From Mycolicibacterium sp. CBMA 226 (lineage in GTDB: Bacteria > Actinomycetota > Actinomycetes > Mycobacteriales > Mycobacteriaceae): a stretch of 64,000 nucleotides of DNA. Positions 7,544-15,996 of this stretch are shown here, one piece after another. The stretch's first letter is position 1, and the number at the start of each line of letters is the position of its first letter. The stretch is from contig NZ_VTGY01000015.1 of assembly GCF_009729075.1 (NCBI RefSeq), positions 248,001 through 312,000 on the forward strand, written 5' to 3'. Below the pieces are notes generated by a model that worked only from the letters and a program-made list of their open reading frames with translations, was not told the origin of the DNA and made no database searches. The position numbers were made by a program, and so were the translations under genes.

Positions 7544-9082
7544 TCAACGCCAGGAAGGTATGACGATCTCCATGTTCCAGGTGGACGGCGAGATCGGCAG
7601 ACCGGTCAGGATCGGGTACATCCAGGCGAAGTTGGTGATCACGAGTGCCACGTAGAAGCACACGACCAGCAGCCCGAGGGTTCGTCGTTCCGGTTCGGTC
7701 GATCTTGGGTACAGGATGTCGCCGAGGATCAGCGTGATCAGGATGATCAGGAACGGCGCCATGGGCGTCGCGTAGAAGAAGTACATCTGGCGATCGATGT
7801 CGGCGAACCAGGGCAGGTATCCGGCGGCGTAGCCCGTCAGCGCGGCGGCGTACCGCCAGTCGCGTCTGACGAACGTCCGCCACACCGCCCAGGCCAGCAC
7901 CGGCACCGCGATGAACCACATCGCCGGCGTGCCCGCCAGCATCACGGCTTTGACGCACGACTGCGCGCCGCAGCCCGGCACATTGTTGTTGTCGATGGCG
8001 TAGAGCACCGGCCGCAGCGACATCGGCCACGTCCACGGCTTGGACTCCCACGGGTGGTGATTGCCCGCGGCGTTGGTCAGCCCGGCATGGAAGCGGTAGA
8101 CGTCGTGCGTGTAGTACCAGAGCGAGCGCAGCGTGGCGAGCGGTCCGTCGCCGATGTTCCGGCCCTCCATGTGCCGGTCGATCGCGGTCTCGGAGGCGAA
8201 CCACGGCGCATACGACGCCAGGTACACGCCGATCGGGATGAGCGTCAGCGCCCACATCCCCGGCAGGACGTCGCTGCGCAGCGTGCCGAGCCACGGCCGC
8301 TGCACGCGGTACGCGCGGCGGGCCGCGACGTCGAACGCGATCGTCAGCAGCCCGAAGAACACCATGTAGTACAGGCCCGACCACTTGACCGCGAGCGCCA
8401 GCCCCAGCAGCACGCCGGCACCGAACCGCCACCAGCGCACGCCGAGTCGCGGGCCCCACACCGTCTCGTTGATCCGGCCCTCGGTCATTGCGACGTGCAT
8501 GCGGGCGCGCACCTGGTCGCGGTCCACGATCAGGGCGCCGAACGCCGCCACGATGAACACGGCCTGGTAGACGTCGAGCAGCGCGGTGCGGGCCGAGACG
8601 AAGCTGACGCCGTCGGCGATGATCAGCAGCCCGGCGATACCGCCCAGCAGCGTCGAGCGCGTCATCCGCCGCGCGATCCGCGCCACGAGCAGCACCAGGA
8701 TGACGCCGCACACCGCGCCGGAGAACCGCCAGCCGACGCCGTTGTAGCCGAACATCCACTCGCCGATGGCCATCAGCTGTTTGGCGACCGGCGGGTGCAC
8801 CACCAGGCCGTAGCCGGGATTGTCCTCGACGCCGTTGTTGTGCAGCACCTGCCAGGCCTGCGGGGCGTAGTGCTTCTCGTCGAAGATCGGGGTGCCGGCG
8901 TCGGTCGGCGAGCCCAGGTTCAGGAATCGGGTGACGACGGCCAGCGCGGTGATCACCGCGGTCATGGTCCAGCCCCGCAGCCGGTCGGTCGGGCCGAAAT
9001 GGGCGGCGGGCGTCAGCGGCGCCGGACTGATCACGGGGACCTCGCGCTCGGCGTCGGATGCGTCGAGAGCGGGGGCGGTCAC
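7544..9082 (-). CDS. pmt: Protein O-mannosyltransferase (GT39)
   Basis: A 512-aa polytopic membrane protein with about ten or more hydrophobic segments. The first extracytoplasmic loop holds FDEKHYAPQAW at about residue 67, carrying the acidic pair essential in the PMT family, then HPPVAKQ. The C-terminal four-helix PMT region is complete. Pmt moves mannose from polyprenyl-phosphate-mannose onto Ser/Thr of proteins during Sec export, and mycobacterial lipoproteins such as those nearby are typical targets. It starts with GTG, 24 bases from the divergent rsmI start. This is the Rv1002c position. Confidence 0.94.
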   Translation of the reverse strand: MTAPALDASDAEREVPVISPAPLTPAAHFGPTDRLRGWTMTAVITALAVVTRFLNLGSPTDAGTPIFDEKHYAPQAWQVLHNNGVEDNPGYGLVVHPPVAKQLMAIGEWMFGYNGVGWRFSGAVCGVILVLLVARIARRMTRSTLLGGIAGLLIIADGVSFVSARTALLDVYQAVFIVAAFGALIVDRDQVRARMHVAMTEGRINETVWGPRLGVRWWRFGAGVLLGLALAVKWSGLYYMVFFGLLTIAFDVAARRAYRVQRPWLGTLRSDVLPGMWALTLIPIGVYLASYAPWFASETAIDRHMEGRNIGDGPLATLRSLWYYTHDVYRFHAGLTNAAGNHHPWESKPWTWPMSLRPVLYAIDNNNVPGCGAQSCVKAVMLAGTPAMWFIAVPVLAWAVWRTFVRRDWRYAAALTGYAAGYLPWFADIDRQMYFFYATPMAPFLIILITLILGDILYPRSTEPERRTLGLLVVCFYVALVITNFAWMYPILTGLPISPSTWNMEIVIPSWR

Positions 9083-9106
9083 GTCAGCGATCGTAGGCTG
9101 TCCCGT

Positions 9107-9961
9107 GTGACTTCTGCGTTTGGTCCGCCCGCGGACGCCGGTCGACTGCTGCTCGCGGCCACTCCATTGGGCCAGCCCGGCGACGCTTCGGCCCGCCTGA
9201 TCGAGGCGCTCGGGACTGCCGATGTGATCGCCGCCGAGGACACCCGACGGGTGCGTGCGCTGGCCGCGTCGCTGGATGTCCGACCGGTGGGGCGCGTGGT
9301 CAGTTTCTTCGACCAGAACGAGGCGTCGCGGGTCGCGGGGCTGGTCGAGTCGATCGCCGCAGGCGAGACCGTGCTGGTGGTCAGCGACGCCGGTATGCCG
9401 TTGATCAGCGACCCGGGCTATCGGCTGGTGGCGGCGTGCGCTGAGGCCGGGTTGCCGGTGTCGTGTCTGCCGGGGCCGTCGGCGGTGACGACGGCGCTGG
9501 CGGTGTCCGGGCTGGCGTCGGACCGGTTCTGCTTCGAAGGCTTCGCACCCCGCAAAGGACGGCGGGCCTGGCTGGCCGGTTTCGCGACCGAGCGACGGAC
9601 GTGCGTGTTCTTCGAGTCACCGCGCCGATTGGCCGAATGCCTGGCCGATGCGGTGTCCGCGCTGGGACCGGAGCGGCGCGCCGTCGTGTGTCGCGAGTTG
9701 ACCAAGACGCACGAGGAGATTCGCCGCGGCACGCTCGCGGAATTGGCCGAGTGGGCCGCCGACGGGGTGCTCGGGGAGATCACCGTGGTGCTGGCAGGAG
9801 CGACACCGGTGGCGGATATCGACACGTTGGTCGCGCTGGTTCAGGAACTGGTCGACGACGGCGCGCGCGTCAAAGACGCCTGCGCGCAGGTGATCGCCGA
9901 GAACCCCGGCGCGCCGTCGCGGCGTGAGCTCTACGACGCGGTCCTCAAGTCCCGCGACTGA
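9107..9961 (+). CDS. rsmI: 16S rRNA (cytidine-1402 2'-O) methyltransferase
   Basis: A 284-aa SAM-dependent tetrapyrrole-methylase-fold protein. LLLAATPLGQPGDAS opens the fold; AAEDTRRVRAL, VSDAGMPLISDPGYRLV and LPGPSAVTTALAVSG are RsmI signatures, and FEGFAPRKGRR follows. RsmI with RsmH makes m4Cm1402 in the decoding centre. The GTG at 9107 gives the normal length; the reading frame is open for another kilobase upstream but only as the antisense of pmt. It lies divergent to pmt, as in M. tuberculosis. Confidence 0.95.
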   Translation: MTSAFGPPADAGRLLLAATPLGQPGDASARLIEALGTADVIAAEDTRRVRALAASLDVRPVGRVVSFFDQNEASRVAGLVESIAAGETVLVVSDAGMPLISDPGYRLVAACAEAGLPVSCLPGPSAVTTALAVSGLASDRFCFEGFAPRKGRRAWLAGFATERRTCVFFESPRRLAECLADAVSALGPERRAVVCRELTKTHEEIRRGTLAELAEWAADGVLGEITVVLAGATPVADIDTLVALVQELVDDGARVKDACAQVIAENPGAPSRRELYDAVLKSRD

Positions 9962-9967
9962 CCCGGT

Positions 9968-11179
9968 TCACTGGCCCTGCTCGCCAGACAGCGCGAGGCT
10001 GACGGTGGCGGCGGCTTTGTGGAGGCACTCTTCCCACTCGCGGTCGGGGTCGGAATCGGCGGTGATGCCGCCGCCCACGCCCAGGACCGCGGCGCCGTCG
10101 GCGTCGAATTCGACCGTGCGGATCGCGACGTTCAGTTCGGTCCCGGCCAGGGGAGAAGCCAAACCGACTGTCCCGCAATAGATCCCGCGATCATCGGGCT
10201 CCCACTCGGCGAGCAGCTCGCGGGCGCGGCATTTCGGGGTACCGGTGACCGACGCCGGCGGGAAGGTGGCATCCAGCACTGCAGCCATCGGCGTGTCAGT
10301 CGGAACCTGCGCCGACACCGTCGACACGAGATGCCATACGCCAGGGGCGGGTTCTACTGCCAGGAGCTGCGGGACCCGTACCGATCCGGTCGTCGCGACA
10401 CGGCTCAGGTCGTTGCGGACGAGGTCGACGATCATGATGTTCTCGGCGACGTCCTTGACCGACGACGCCAGCTCCGAAGGTGAATGATCAAGGGGCAGAG
10501 TGCCTTTGATGGGGCTGGAGGTGACGACCTCGCCGCGGCGGCTCAGGAACAGCTCGGGGGACAATGACGCCACCGCACCCCATTCGCCCGCGACGAAGGC
10601 GGCACGTGAGGGCGCGGTCCGCGTCACCGCGTCGACGAAAAAGTCAAGGGGCGCACCGGATATCCGTCCGGTGAAGCGCGTACATACGCAGGCCTGGTAC
10701 ACCTCGCCGGCGGCGATCGCGTCCAGACAGGACAGCACCCCCGCGCGGTGGCTGGCGCGGTCCGGCGGGTTCCAGTCGATGTCGTACGGCGCGGGTGCGG
10801 CCGGCTCGAGGCCGGCCAGCCAGTCGGGAATCATTGCACCGGAAAGGCTTTCGTACCACCAGTGTCCGGCGGCGTCCCGTCGCAGGACACAGTCCGACCA
10901 GCCACCCGCTGCTACTGGAATCCGGCTGCGTCCGTCCGGGTAGGACAGGTAGCCGAACCAGCCGCCGCCGATTACCGCACCGGAACCCGGTGGCGCGTCG
11001 AACACTTCGGCGGCGGCCATCGGTGCGACGGCCACACTCGGTGCGATGACGGCCGTCGCGCCGAACCAGTCACCCAGCAGTGCGGCGGGCGGTGGCAGGC
11101 CCCGGCGGGCGGCGGCGTCGGCGACAGCCTTCAAGACCCCCGGGCCGTCGCCCAGGTCGGGCAACCGCTCGACTCGCAC
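9968..11179 (-). CDS. pabB: Aminodeoxychorismate synthase component I
   Basis: About 403 aa of the chorismate-binding enzyme family: VYQACVCTRFTGRISG, SPELFLSRRGEVVTSSPIKG, ENIMIVDLVRNDLSRV and the active-site run FPPASVTGTPKCRA are diagnostic. The PIKGT lysine region fits PabB, which makes 4-amino-4-deoxychorismate for folate with a PabA glutaminase. The GTG at 11179 lies 13 bases after the sigma-factor stop and is preferred over an ATG at 11233 inside that gene. The tail converges on rsmI with six bases between. It matches the Rv1005c position. Confidence 0.9.
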   Translation of the reverse strand: MRVERLPDLGDGPGVLKAVADAAARRGLPPPAALLGDWFGATAVIAPSVAVAPMAAAEVFDAPPGSGAVIGGGWFGYLSYPDGRSRIPVAAGGWSDCVLRRDAAGHWWYESLSGAMIPDWLAGLEPAAPAPYDIDWNPPDRASHRAGVLSCLDAIAAGEVYQACVCTRFTGRISGAPLDFFVDAVTRTAPSRAAFVAGEWGAVASLSPELFLSRRGEVVTSSPIKGTLPLDHSPSELASSVKDVAENIMIVDLVRNDLSRVATTGSVRVPQLLAVEPAPGVWHLVSTVSAQVPTDTPMAAVLDATFPPASVTGTPKCRARELLAEWEPDDRGIYCGTVGLASPLAGTELNVAIRTVEFDADGAAVLGVGGGITADSDPDREWEECLHKAAATVSLALSGEQGQ

Positions 11180-11192
11180 GCCCCACAGCTTG

Positions 11193-12110
11193 TCAGACGG
11201 TCCGCCGGATCTCCCGTTCGACCAGCACTCCACCGAGCTTCTCGGGGTTGCGCATGGCGTAGAAGTGGCTGATCTTGCCGTCTTCGATCTCGATCAGGAT
11301 GACACCCTCGAGGTTCTCGCCGAGGTAGAGCACCAGCGCCGGGGCGTTGTTGTACGTCGCGAGGTCGATGCGGGCCTCGGGGTATTCCGATGCGCCGCGC
11401 ATGAGCCCGAGGAGCAATCGCCCGACCTTGTCCGGTCCGTACACCGGGCGGCGGGCGGCACTGACCTTGCCGTCGCTGTCGGCGGTCCAGGTGACGTTCG
11501 GGGCCAGCAGCGTCATGAGGCCCGCCAGATCACCGGTCGCGGCCGCGGTGAGGAACTGGGTGGTCACCTCGGCGGACTTGGCGGTATCGGGCGTGAACCG
11601 TTTGCGGCGGGCCTGCACGTGTGCGCGGGCCCGGTGCGCCACCTGCCGGACTGCCGTGCTGGATTTACCTACGGCCCCGGCGATTTCGTCGTAGTCGAAC
11701 CCGAACACCTCGCGCAGCACGAACACCGCCCGTTCGTCCGGGCTCAGCGTCTCGAGGACCACGAGCATCGCCATCGAAACCGACTCGGCCAGTACGACGT
11801 CCGATGAGGCGTCGCGCTCGTCGAGCAGCAGGGGCTCGGGCAGCCACGGGCCGACGTACTCCTCCCGGCGCCGCGCGCCGGCCCGCAGCGCGTTCAGCGC
11901 CTGCCGGGTGACCAACTGCGCGAGGTACGACTTGGTGTCGCGCACCGTGTCGAGGTCGACCTCGGCCCACCGCAGGTAGCTGTCCTGCAGCACGTCGTCG
12001 GATTCTGTTGCGGAGCCCAGGATTTCGTAGGCGATGGTGAAGAGCAAAGGCCGCAGGTGGGTGAACCGTTCGGCGTGTTCACCCCCTGCGACACTGGCTG
12101 AGCCGGTCAT
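11193..12110 (-). CDS. ECF41-type RNA polymerase sigma factor with SnoaL-like C-terminal domain
   Basis: A 305-aa protein. Region 2 includes FTIAYEILGSATESDDVLQDSYLRW; region 4 includes LSPDERAVFVLREVFGFDYDEIA. An extra C-terminal NTF2/SnoaL-like domain (about 185-305) follows, a layout typical of SigJ/ECF41. ECF41 proteins have no anti-sigma factor; the C-terminal domain tunes activity, partly through a DGGGK motif, which here reads DSDGK. The ATG overlaps the stop of the upstream oxidoreductase (ATGA). ECF41 genes usually sit beside a COE gene (carboxymuconolactone decarboxylase, oxidoreductase or epimerase); here the partner is an oxidoreductase. Confidence 0.9.
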   Translation of the reverse strand: MTGSASVAGGEHAERFTHLRPLLFTIAYEILGSATESDDVLQDSYLRWAEVDLDTVRDTKSYLAQLVTRQALNALRAGARRREEYVGPWLPEPLLLDERDASSDVVLAESVSMAMLVVLETLSPDERAVFVLREVFGFDYDEIAGAVGKSSTAVRQVAHRARAHVQARRKRFTPDTAKSAEVTTQFLTAAATGDLAGLMTLLAPNVTWTADSDGKVSAARRPVYGPDKVGRLLLGLMRGASEYPEARIDLATYNNAPALVLYLGENLEGVILIEIEDGKISHFYAMRNPEKLGGVLVEREIRRTV

Positions 12111-13276
12111 GCGTCGACGGTCTCCGCCAGCTGTTCGGCACGCTTGCCGCCCTTCATCACGAAGATCGCGCTCGGCTTGCGCGCAGTCCGCCGGATGCCC
12201 CACAGCGTGCCCTTGCAGATCGCTTCCTTCAGCTTGGCCCCGACCCGCCCGCCGATGTAGTAGTTCGTCGGCGAATCGTCCTTGTGGGCGATCTGGACGG
12301 TCGCCGTGCGGCGGCCCAGGCTGACGCAGGATCCGGCAAACACCGGGTCCAGGGTGGCCGGCTCGGTGCCGGCGATCCGGCTCAGCACGGTGCCCACCGC
12401 GGTCACGGTGAGCGGGCTCGTGGCCTGGCAGCTCATGCGCAGCGGCTGTCCCGACGGCGCCGCCGCGTCGCCCGTGGCCACGATCCGCGGATCGTCGATG
12501 CTGGTGAGGGTTTCGTCGGTGAGTAGGCGGCCCAGCACATCGGTGCGCAGCCCGCTGACGGTCGCCAGTTCCGGGGTGCCGAAGCCTGCGGTCCACACCG
12601 TCACGGCGCTGCTGATGAAGCGCCCGTCGGCCAGCGTCACGCGGTTGGCGGTGACGGAGCTGACGTCGCCTTCGACGACCGTCACGCCGAGCTTGGTCAG
12701 GGCCTTGGCCACCGAGCGGCGTGCCGGCGCGCTCAGCGACGGTCCGAGCTTGCTGCCGACCAGCACGACATTGCGCCCGGCTTCGGCGAATTCGGACGCC
12801 GCCTCGATACCGGTCAGGCCGGCGCCGATGACCACCACCGGCGCGGACAGCGGCACGTCCTGCAGCCGGGCCACCAGCCGCTCGGCCTGTTCGAATTCGG
12901 CCAGGGGGTAAGCGAATTCAGCGGCACCGGGCACCGACGCCGGGATCGTTCCGGTGCTGCCGACGGCGTAGATCAGGTAGTCGTAGCCCAGGGTGTCGCC
13001 GGACGCCAGCTCGACGGTGCGGGCGGCGGCGTCGATGCGGGTCGCGGTGTCGACCACCAGGCGCACATCGTCGGCGAGGAGCGTGTCATAGCCGACGGTG
13101 GCGTCATAGTTTCCGGCCGCATGCTGGTGCAGACGGATGCGCTCGATGAACTTGGGCCGCGGGTTCACCAGGGTGACGGCCACGTCGTCGCGCATCCGAA
13201 CGTGGTTGGCCGCCAGCGCGCCGGCGTATCCGCCACCGATGACGACGACGCGATGGGGCTTCTGGTTTCCGGTCAT
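12107..13276 (-). CDS. FAD-dependent NAD(P)H oxidoreductase, partner of the ECF41 sigma factor
   Basis: A 389-aa two-dinucleotide-fold flavoprotein: FAD site VVVIGGGYAGALAANHV at the N-terminus, NAD(P) site VVVIGAGLTGIEAASEF at about 150, and FAD-contacting ATGDAAAPSG at about 280. It is related to type II NADH dehydrogenase/AIF-like enzymes but lacks a clear membrane anchor. AAGGAG lies nine bases before the ATG at 13276, which supports that start. The stop overlaps the sigma-factor start, so the two form an operon. Its role is unknown; it is the likely main target of the ECF41 factor. Confidence 0.88.
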   Translation of the reverse strand: MTGNQKPHRVVVIGGGYAGALAANHVRMRDDVAVTLVNPRPKFIERIRLHQHAAGNYDATVGYDTLLADDVRLVVDTATRIDAAARTVELASGDTLGYDYLIYAVGSTGTIPASVPGAAEFAYPLAEFEQAERLVARLQDVPLSAPVVVIGAGLTGIEAASEFAEAGRNVVLVGSKLGPSLSAPARRSVAKALTKLGVTVVEGDVSSVTANRVTLADGRFISSAVTVWTAGFGTPELATVSGLRTDVLGRLLTDETLTSIDDPRIVATGDAAAPSGQPLRMSCQATSPLTVTAVGTVLSRIAGTEPATLDPVFAGSCVSLGRRTATVQIAHKDDSPTNYYIGGRVGAKLKEAICKGTLWGIRRTARKPSAIFVMKGGKRAEQLAETVDA

Positions 13277-13311
13277 CACTGCATCTCCTTCGGGGTTGGT
13301 TATGCCCTCAA

Positions 13312-13338
13312 GACACCAGCGGCGCCCGGATTGTGACA
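13312..13338 (-). promoter_or_regulatory. Candidate ECF41-dependent promoter
   Basis: On the minus strand TGTCACA (13338-13332) is followed, after exactly 16 bases, by TGTC (13315-13312). The published ECF41 consensus, from memory, is TGTCACA-N16-CGTC, so only one base differs. It lies 36 bases before the start of the oxidoreductase-sigma operon, which implies autoregulation. Confidence 0.7.
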
Positions 13339-13377
13339 CCTGCGCCCCGGGATGTGGCGCAGGTCACTCCTCTGGCT

Positions 13378-13440
13378 CGCCGAGATGGGAAATTCTGCCC
13401 AACTTCTGGCGATTCCTCGCCAGAAGTTGCCATCTCGGCG
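13378..13440 (-). terminator. Compound hairpin downstream of metG
   Basis: Two nested perfect inverted repeats: outer arms CGCCGAGATGG (13378-13388) and CCATCTCGGCG (13430-13440), inner arms AACTTCTGGCG (13401-13411) and CGCCAGAAGTT (13418-13428). A 12-base bulge lies on one side only. It begins seven bases after the metG stop, so it probably ends metG transcription; no strong T tract follows. Confidence 0.65.
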
Positions 13441-13446
13441 TGCTTG

Positions 13447-15009
13447 CTAGTCGGCCGGCGGCTGATAGCGGGGAAAAACGCCTTCGGGTGTCGGTAGCAC
13501 CGTGCCAGGTGCCAGCCGGGTACCGACGGCGCGGAAATCCCGCGCCGAGGCGTCCTGCCCAAGAAGGTCGAGCAGCTTTCCCCCCGCCTCCGGCATCACC
13601 GGCTGCACCAGCAGCGCGGCGATCCGGACTGCTTCCAGCGTCGTGTACAGCACTGTGCCGAAGCGGGTCTGGTCCGACTCGGCGGGAGACTTGCGCAGCA
13701 CCCACGGTTCTTCGGCCGAGAAATAGCGATTGGCGGCACCCAGCATCAGCCAGATCGCTTCCAGCGCCAGATGCATGGCCGGCACGTCGTAGTGCCCGCG
13801 CACGGTGTCCAGCAGGTCGTCGGCCTGCTTGAGCAGGTCGAGGTCGGCAGCGGTGAATTCGCCTGGCTCCGGGACGATTCCACCGAGGTTCTTGTTCACC
13901 ATCGACAGTGAGCGCTGCGCCAGGTTGCCGAGCTCGTTGGCCAGGTCGGCGTTGATGCGGCCGATGATGGCTTCCTCGCTGTAGCTGCCGTCCTGTCCGA
14001 AAGACACCTCGCGCAGGAAGAAGTAGCGCACCTGATCCAGGCCGAATGCGTCGATCAGTGCGATGGGATCCACGACGTTGCCCACCGACTTGCTCATCTT
14101 CTCGCCCTTGACGTTGATGAAGCCGTGCGCGAAAACCCGCTCCGGAAGGGCGATTCCGGCCGACATCAGAAACGCCGGCCAGTACACGGTGTGGAACCGG
14201 ATGATGTCCTTGCCGATCATGTGCAGGTTCGCGGGCCAGTACTTGCCGAACGCTTCGGCGGACGTGTCCGGGAAACCCACGCCCGTCAGGTAATTCGTCA
14301 ACGCGTCCACCCACACGTACATGACGTGCTCGGGGTGGTCGGGGACCGGAACACCCCAGTCGAACGTGGTCCGCGAGATCGACAGATCCTTGAGGCCGCC
14401 CGAGACGAAGCTGACGATCTCGTTGCGGCGCACATCGGGTCCGATGAACGAGGGGTGTGCTTCGTAGTGCGCCAGCAGCCGGTCGGTGTAGGCCGAGAGC
14501 CGGAAGAAGTATGTCTGCTCTTCGGTCCACGTGACGGGCGTGCCCGTCTCGATGGCGAACCGGCCGGCCACACCGTCTACGTCGCGCACCTCGGTCTCGT
14601 CCTCGGCGAAGAAGCGCTCATCGCGGATCGAGTACCAGCCGGCGTAGGTGCCGAGGTAGATGTCCCCGGCGTCGTTCATCCGGCGCCAGATCTCCTTGGA
14701 CGCCTCGTAGTGGTCGGCATCGGACGTCCGGATGAACCGGTCGAACGAGATGTTGAGCTTCTCCTGCAGCGCCTGGAACACGTCGGAGTTGCGCGTGGCC
14801 AGTTCGCCTGCGGTGATGCCCTCGGCCGCCGCGGCCTCGGCCATCTTCTGGCCGTGCACGTCGGTGCCGGTCAGGTAGCGCACGTCGAAGCCGTCGAGTC
14901 GCTTGAACCGGGCGATCGCGTCGGTGGCGATGTACTCATACGCGTGCCCGATGTGCGGTGCGCCGTTCGGGTACGCGATGGCGGTGGTGATGTAGAAAGG
15001 CTCACTCAT
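13447..15009 (-). CDS. metG: Methionyl-tRNA synthetase
   Basis: A 520-aa class I synthetase. The HIGH motif is in PNGAPHIGHAYEY near residue 20 and KMSKS is in GEKMSKSVGN near residue 305. The anticodon-binding helical domain follows, and there is no C-terminal tRNA-binding dimerisation domain, as in M. tuberculosis MetG (Rv1007c, about 519 aa). It charges tRNA-Met with methionine. It starts 25 bases from the divergent tatD. Confidence 0.97.
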   Translation of the reverse strand: MSEPFYITTAIAYPNGAPHIGHAYEYIATDAIARFKRLDGFDVRYLTGTDVHGQKMAEAAAAEGITAGELATRNSDVFQALQEKLNISFDRFIRTSDADHYEASKEIWRRMNDAGDIYLGTYAGWYSIRDERFFAEDETEVRDVDGVAGRFAIETGTPVTWTEEQTYFFRLSAYTDRLLAHYEAHPSFIGPDVRRNEIVSFVSGGLKDLSISRTTFDWGVPVPDHPEHVMYVWVDALTNYLTGVGFPDTSAEAFGKYWPANLHMIGKDIIRFHTVYWPAFLMSAGIALPERVFAHGFINVKGEKMSKSVGNVVDPIALIDAFGLDQVRYFFLREVSFGQDGSYSEEAIIGRINADLANELGNLAQRSLSMVNKNLGGIVPEPGEFTAADLDLLKQADDLLDTVRGHYDVPAMHLALEAIWLMLGAANRYFSAEEPWVLRKSPAESDQTRFGTVLYTTLEAVRIAALLVQPVMPEAGGKLLDLLGQDASARDFRAVGTRLAPGTVLPTPEGVFPRYQPPAD

Positions 15010-15034
15010 TTGGGTCTCACTTTAGGGTGTCGCT

Positions 15035-15868
15035 GTGAGCGCCAAACGTGAGAAGCCGCCTGCCCCGCAACCGCTGCCCGGCCTGATCGACGCGCACACC
15101 CACCTGGATGCCTGTGGTGCGACCGACGCGGCGAGTATCAAAGAAATCCTGGACCGCGCCCAGGCTGTCGGCGTCGAGAAGGTCGTGACCATCGCCGACG
15201 ACCTCGAGGCGGCCGAGTGGGCCGTGGGTGCGGCCCACGCCGACCCGCGCGTCTACGCCGCCGTCGCGCTGCACCCGACGCGCGCCGACGCCCTCGATGA
15301 CCAGGCGAAACGCACCCTGGAAACGCTGGCTGCGGACCCGCGCGTCGTCGCGGTGGGGGAGACCGGCATCGACATGTACTGGCCCGGCAAGCTCGACGGT
15401 TGCGCCGACGAGGCGACGCAGCGCGAGGCGTTCGCCTGGCACATCGACCTGGCCAAACGCGTTGGCAAGCCGCTGATGATCCACAACCGCGACGGTGACG
15501 CCGAGGTCCTGGACGTGCTCAGGTCCGAGAGCGCGCCGGAGACGGTCATCTTCCACTGCTTCTCGTCTGATGCCGTGATGGCGCGGACGTGCGCCGACCA
15601 CGGCTGGCTCATGAGTCTGTCCGGCACCGTCAGCTTCCGAAACGCACATGCGCTGCGCGAGGCGGCGGAGATCATTCCGTCGGACCTGCTGCTCGTCGAA
15701 ACCGATGCGCCGTTCCTGACGCCGCACCCGTTCCGCGGGGCACCGAATGAGTCGTACTGCCTGCCGTACACGGTCCGTGCGCTGGCTGAGATCAGAAATT
15801 CTTCAGCGGTCGAAATTGCTGCGGTGACCTCGGAAAACGCTTCGAAAAGCTATGGACTGTATCATTAG
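15035..15868 (+). CDS. tatD: TatD-family metal-dependent hydrolase (putative deoxyribonuclease)
   Basis: A 277-aa TIM-barrel hydrolase with metal ligands in LIDAHTHLDAC (residues about 18-23), VAVGETGIDMYW, MIHNRDGD, FHCFSSD and the final LLVETDAPFLTPHPFRG. TatD proteins have Mg-dependent 3'-5' exonuclease or DNase activity. The GTG start at 15035 is the first usable start after the divergent metG. The stop lies 128 bases before rpfB, and the run tatD-rpfB-ksgA-ispE matches Rv1008-Rv1011. Confidence 0.93.
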   Translation: MSAKREKPPAPQPLPGLIDAHTHLDACGATDAASIKEILDRAQAVGVEKVVTIADDLEAAEWAVGAAHADPRVYAAVALHPTRADALDDQAKRTLETLAADPRVVAVGETGIDMYWPGKLDGCADEATQREAFAWHIDLAKRVGKPLMIHNRDGDAEVLDVLRSESAPETVIFHCFSSDAVMARTCADHGWLMSLSGTVSFRNAHALREAAEIIPSDLLLVETDAPFLTPHPFRGAPNESYCLPYTVRALAEIRNSSAVEIAAVTSENASKSYGLYH

Positions 15869-15921
15869 TCCGAGTTGCCGCCTCCCGGAGACGTTCGTTA
15901 CCGTTCTGTGATCAACCCGGT

Positions 15922-15970
15922 CGAGGTGGCTTTTATGCGGTCACCGCGGCCGCTGCTCGGGGCCACCTCG
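15922..15970 (+). promoter_or_regulatory. Structured leader of rpfB
   Basis: The 128-base leader contains a perfect long-range stem, CGAGGTGGC (15922-15930) with GCCACCTCG (15962-15970), ending 27 bases before the rpfB start. In M. tuberculosis the rpfB operon is reported to be controlled by a 5' RNA switch with Rho-dependent termination; this stem could be part of an equivalent element. No RNA model was run. Confidence 0.4.
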
Positions 15971-15996
15971 GGCCCGAAAGACACGGGATTGACGCT

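Noticed and set aside
8054..9106. A long in-frame upstream extension of rsmI
   Set aside because: It is entirely antisense to pmt; rsmI homologues begin near the GTG at 9107.
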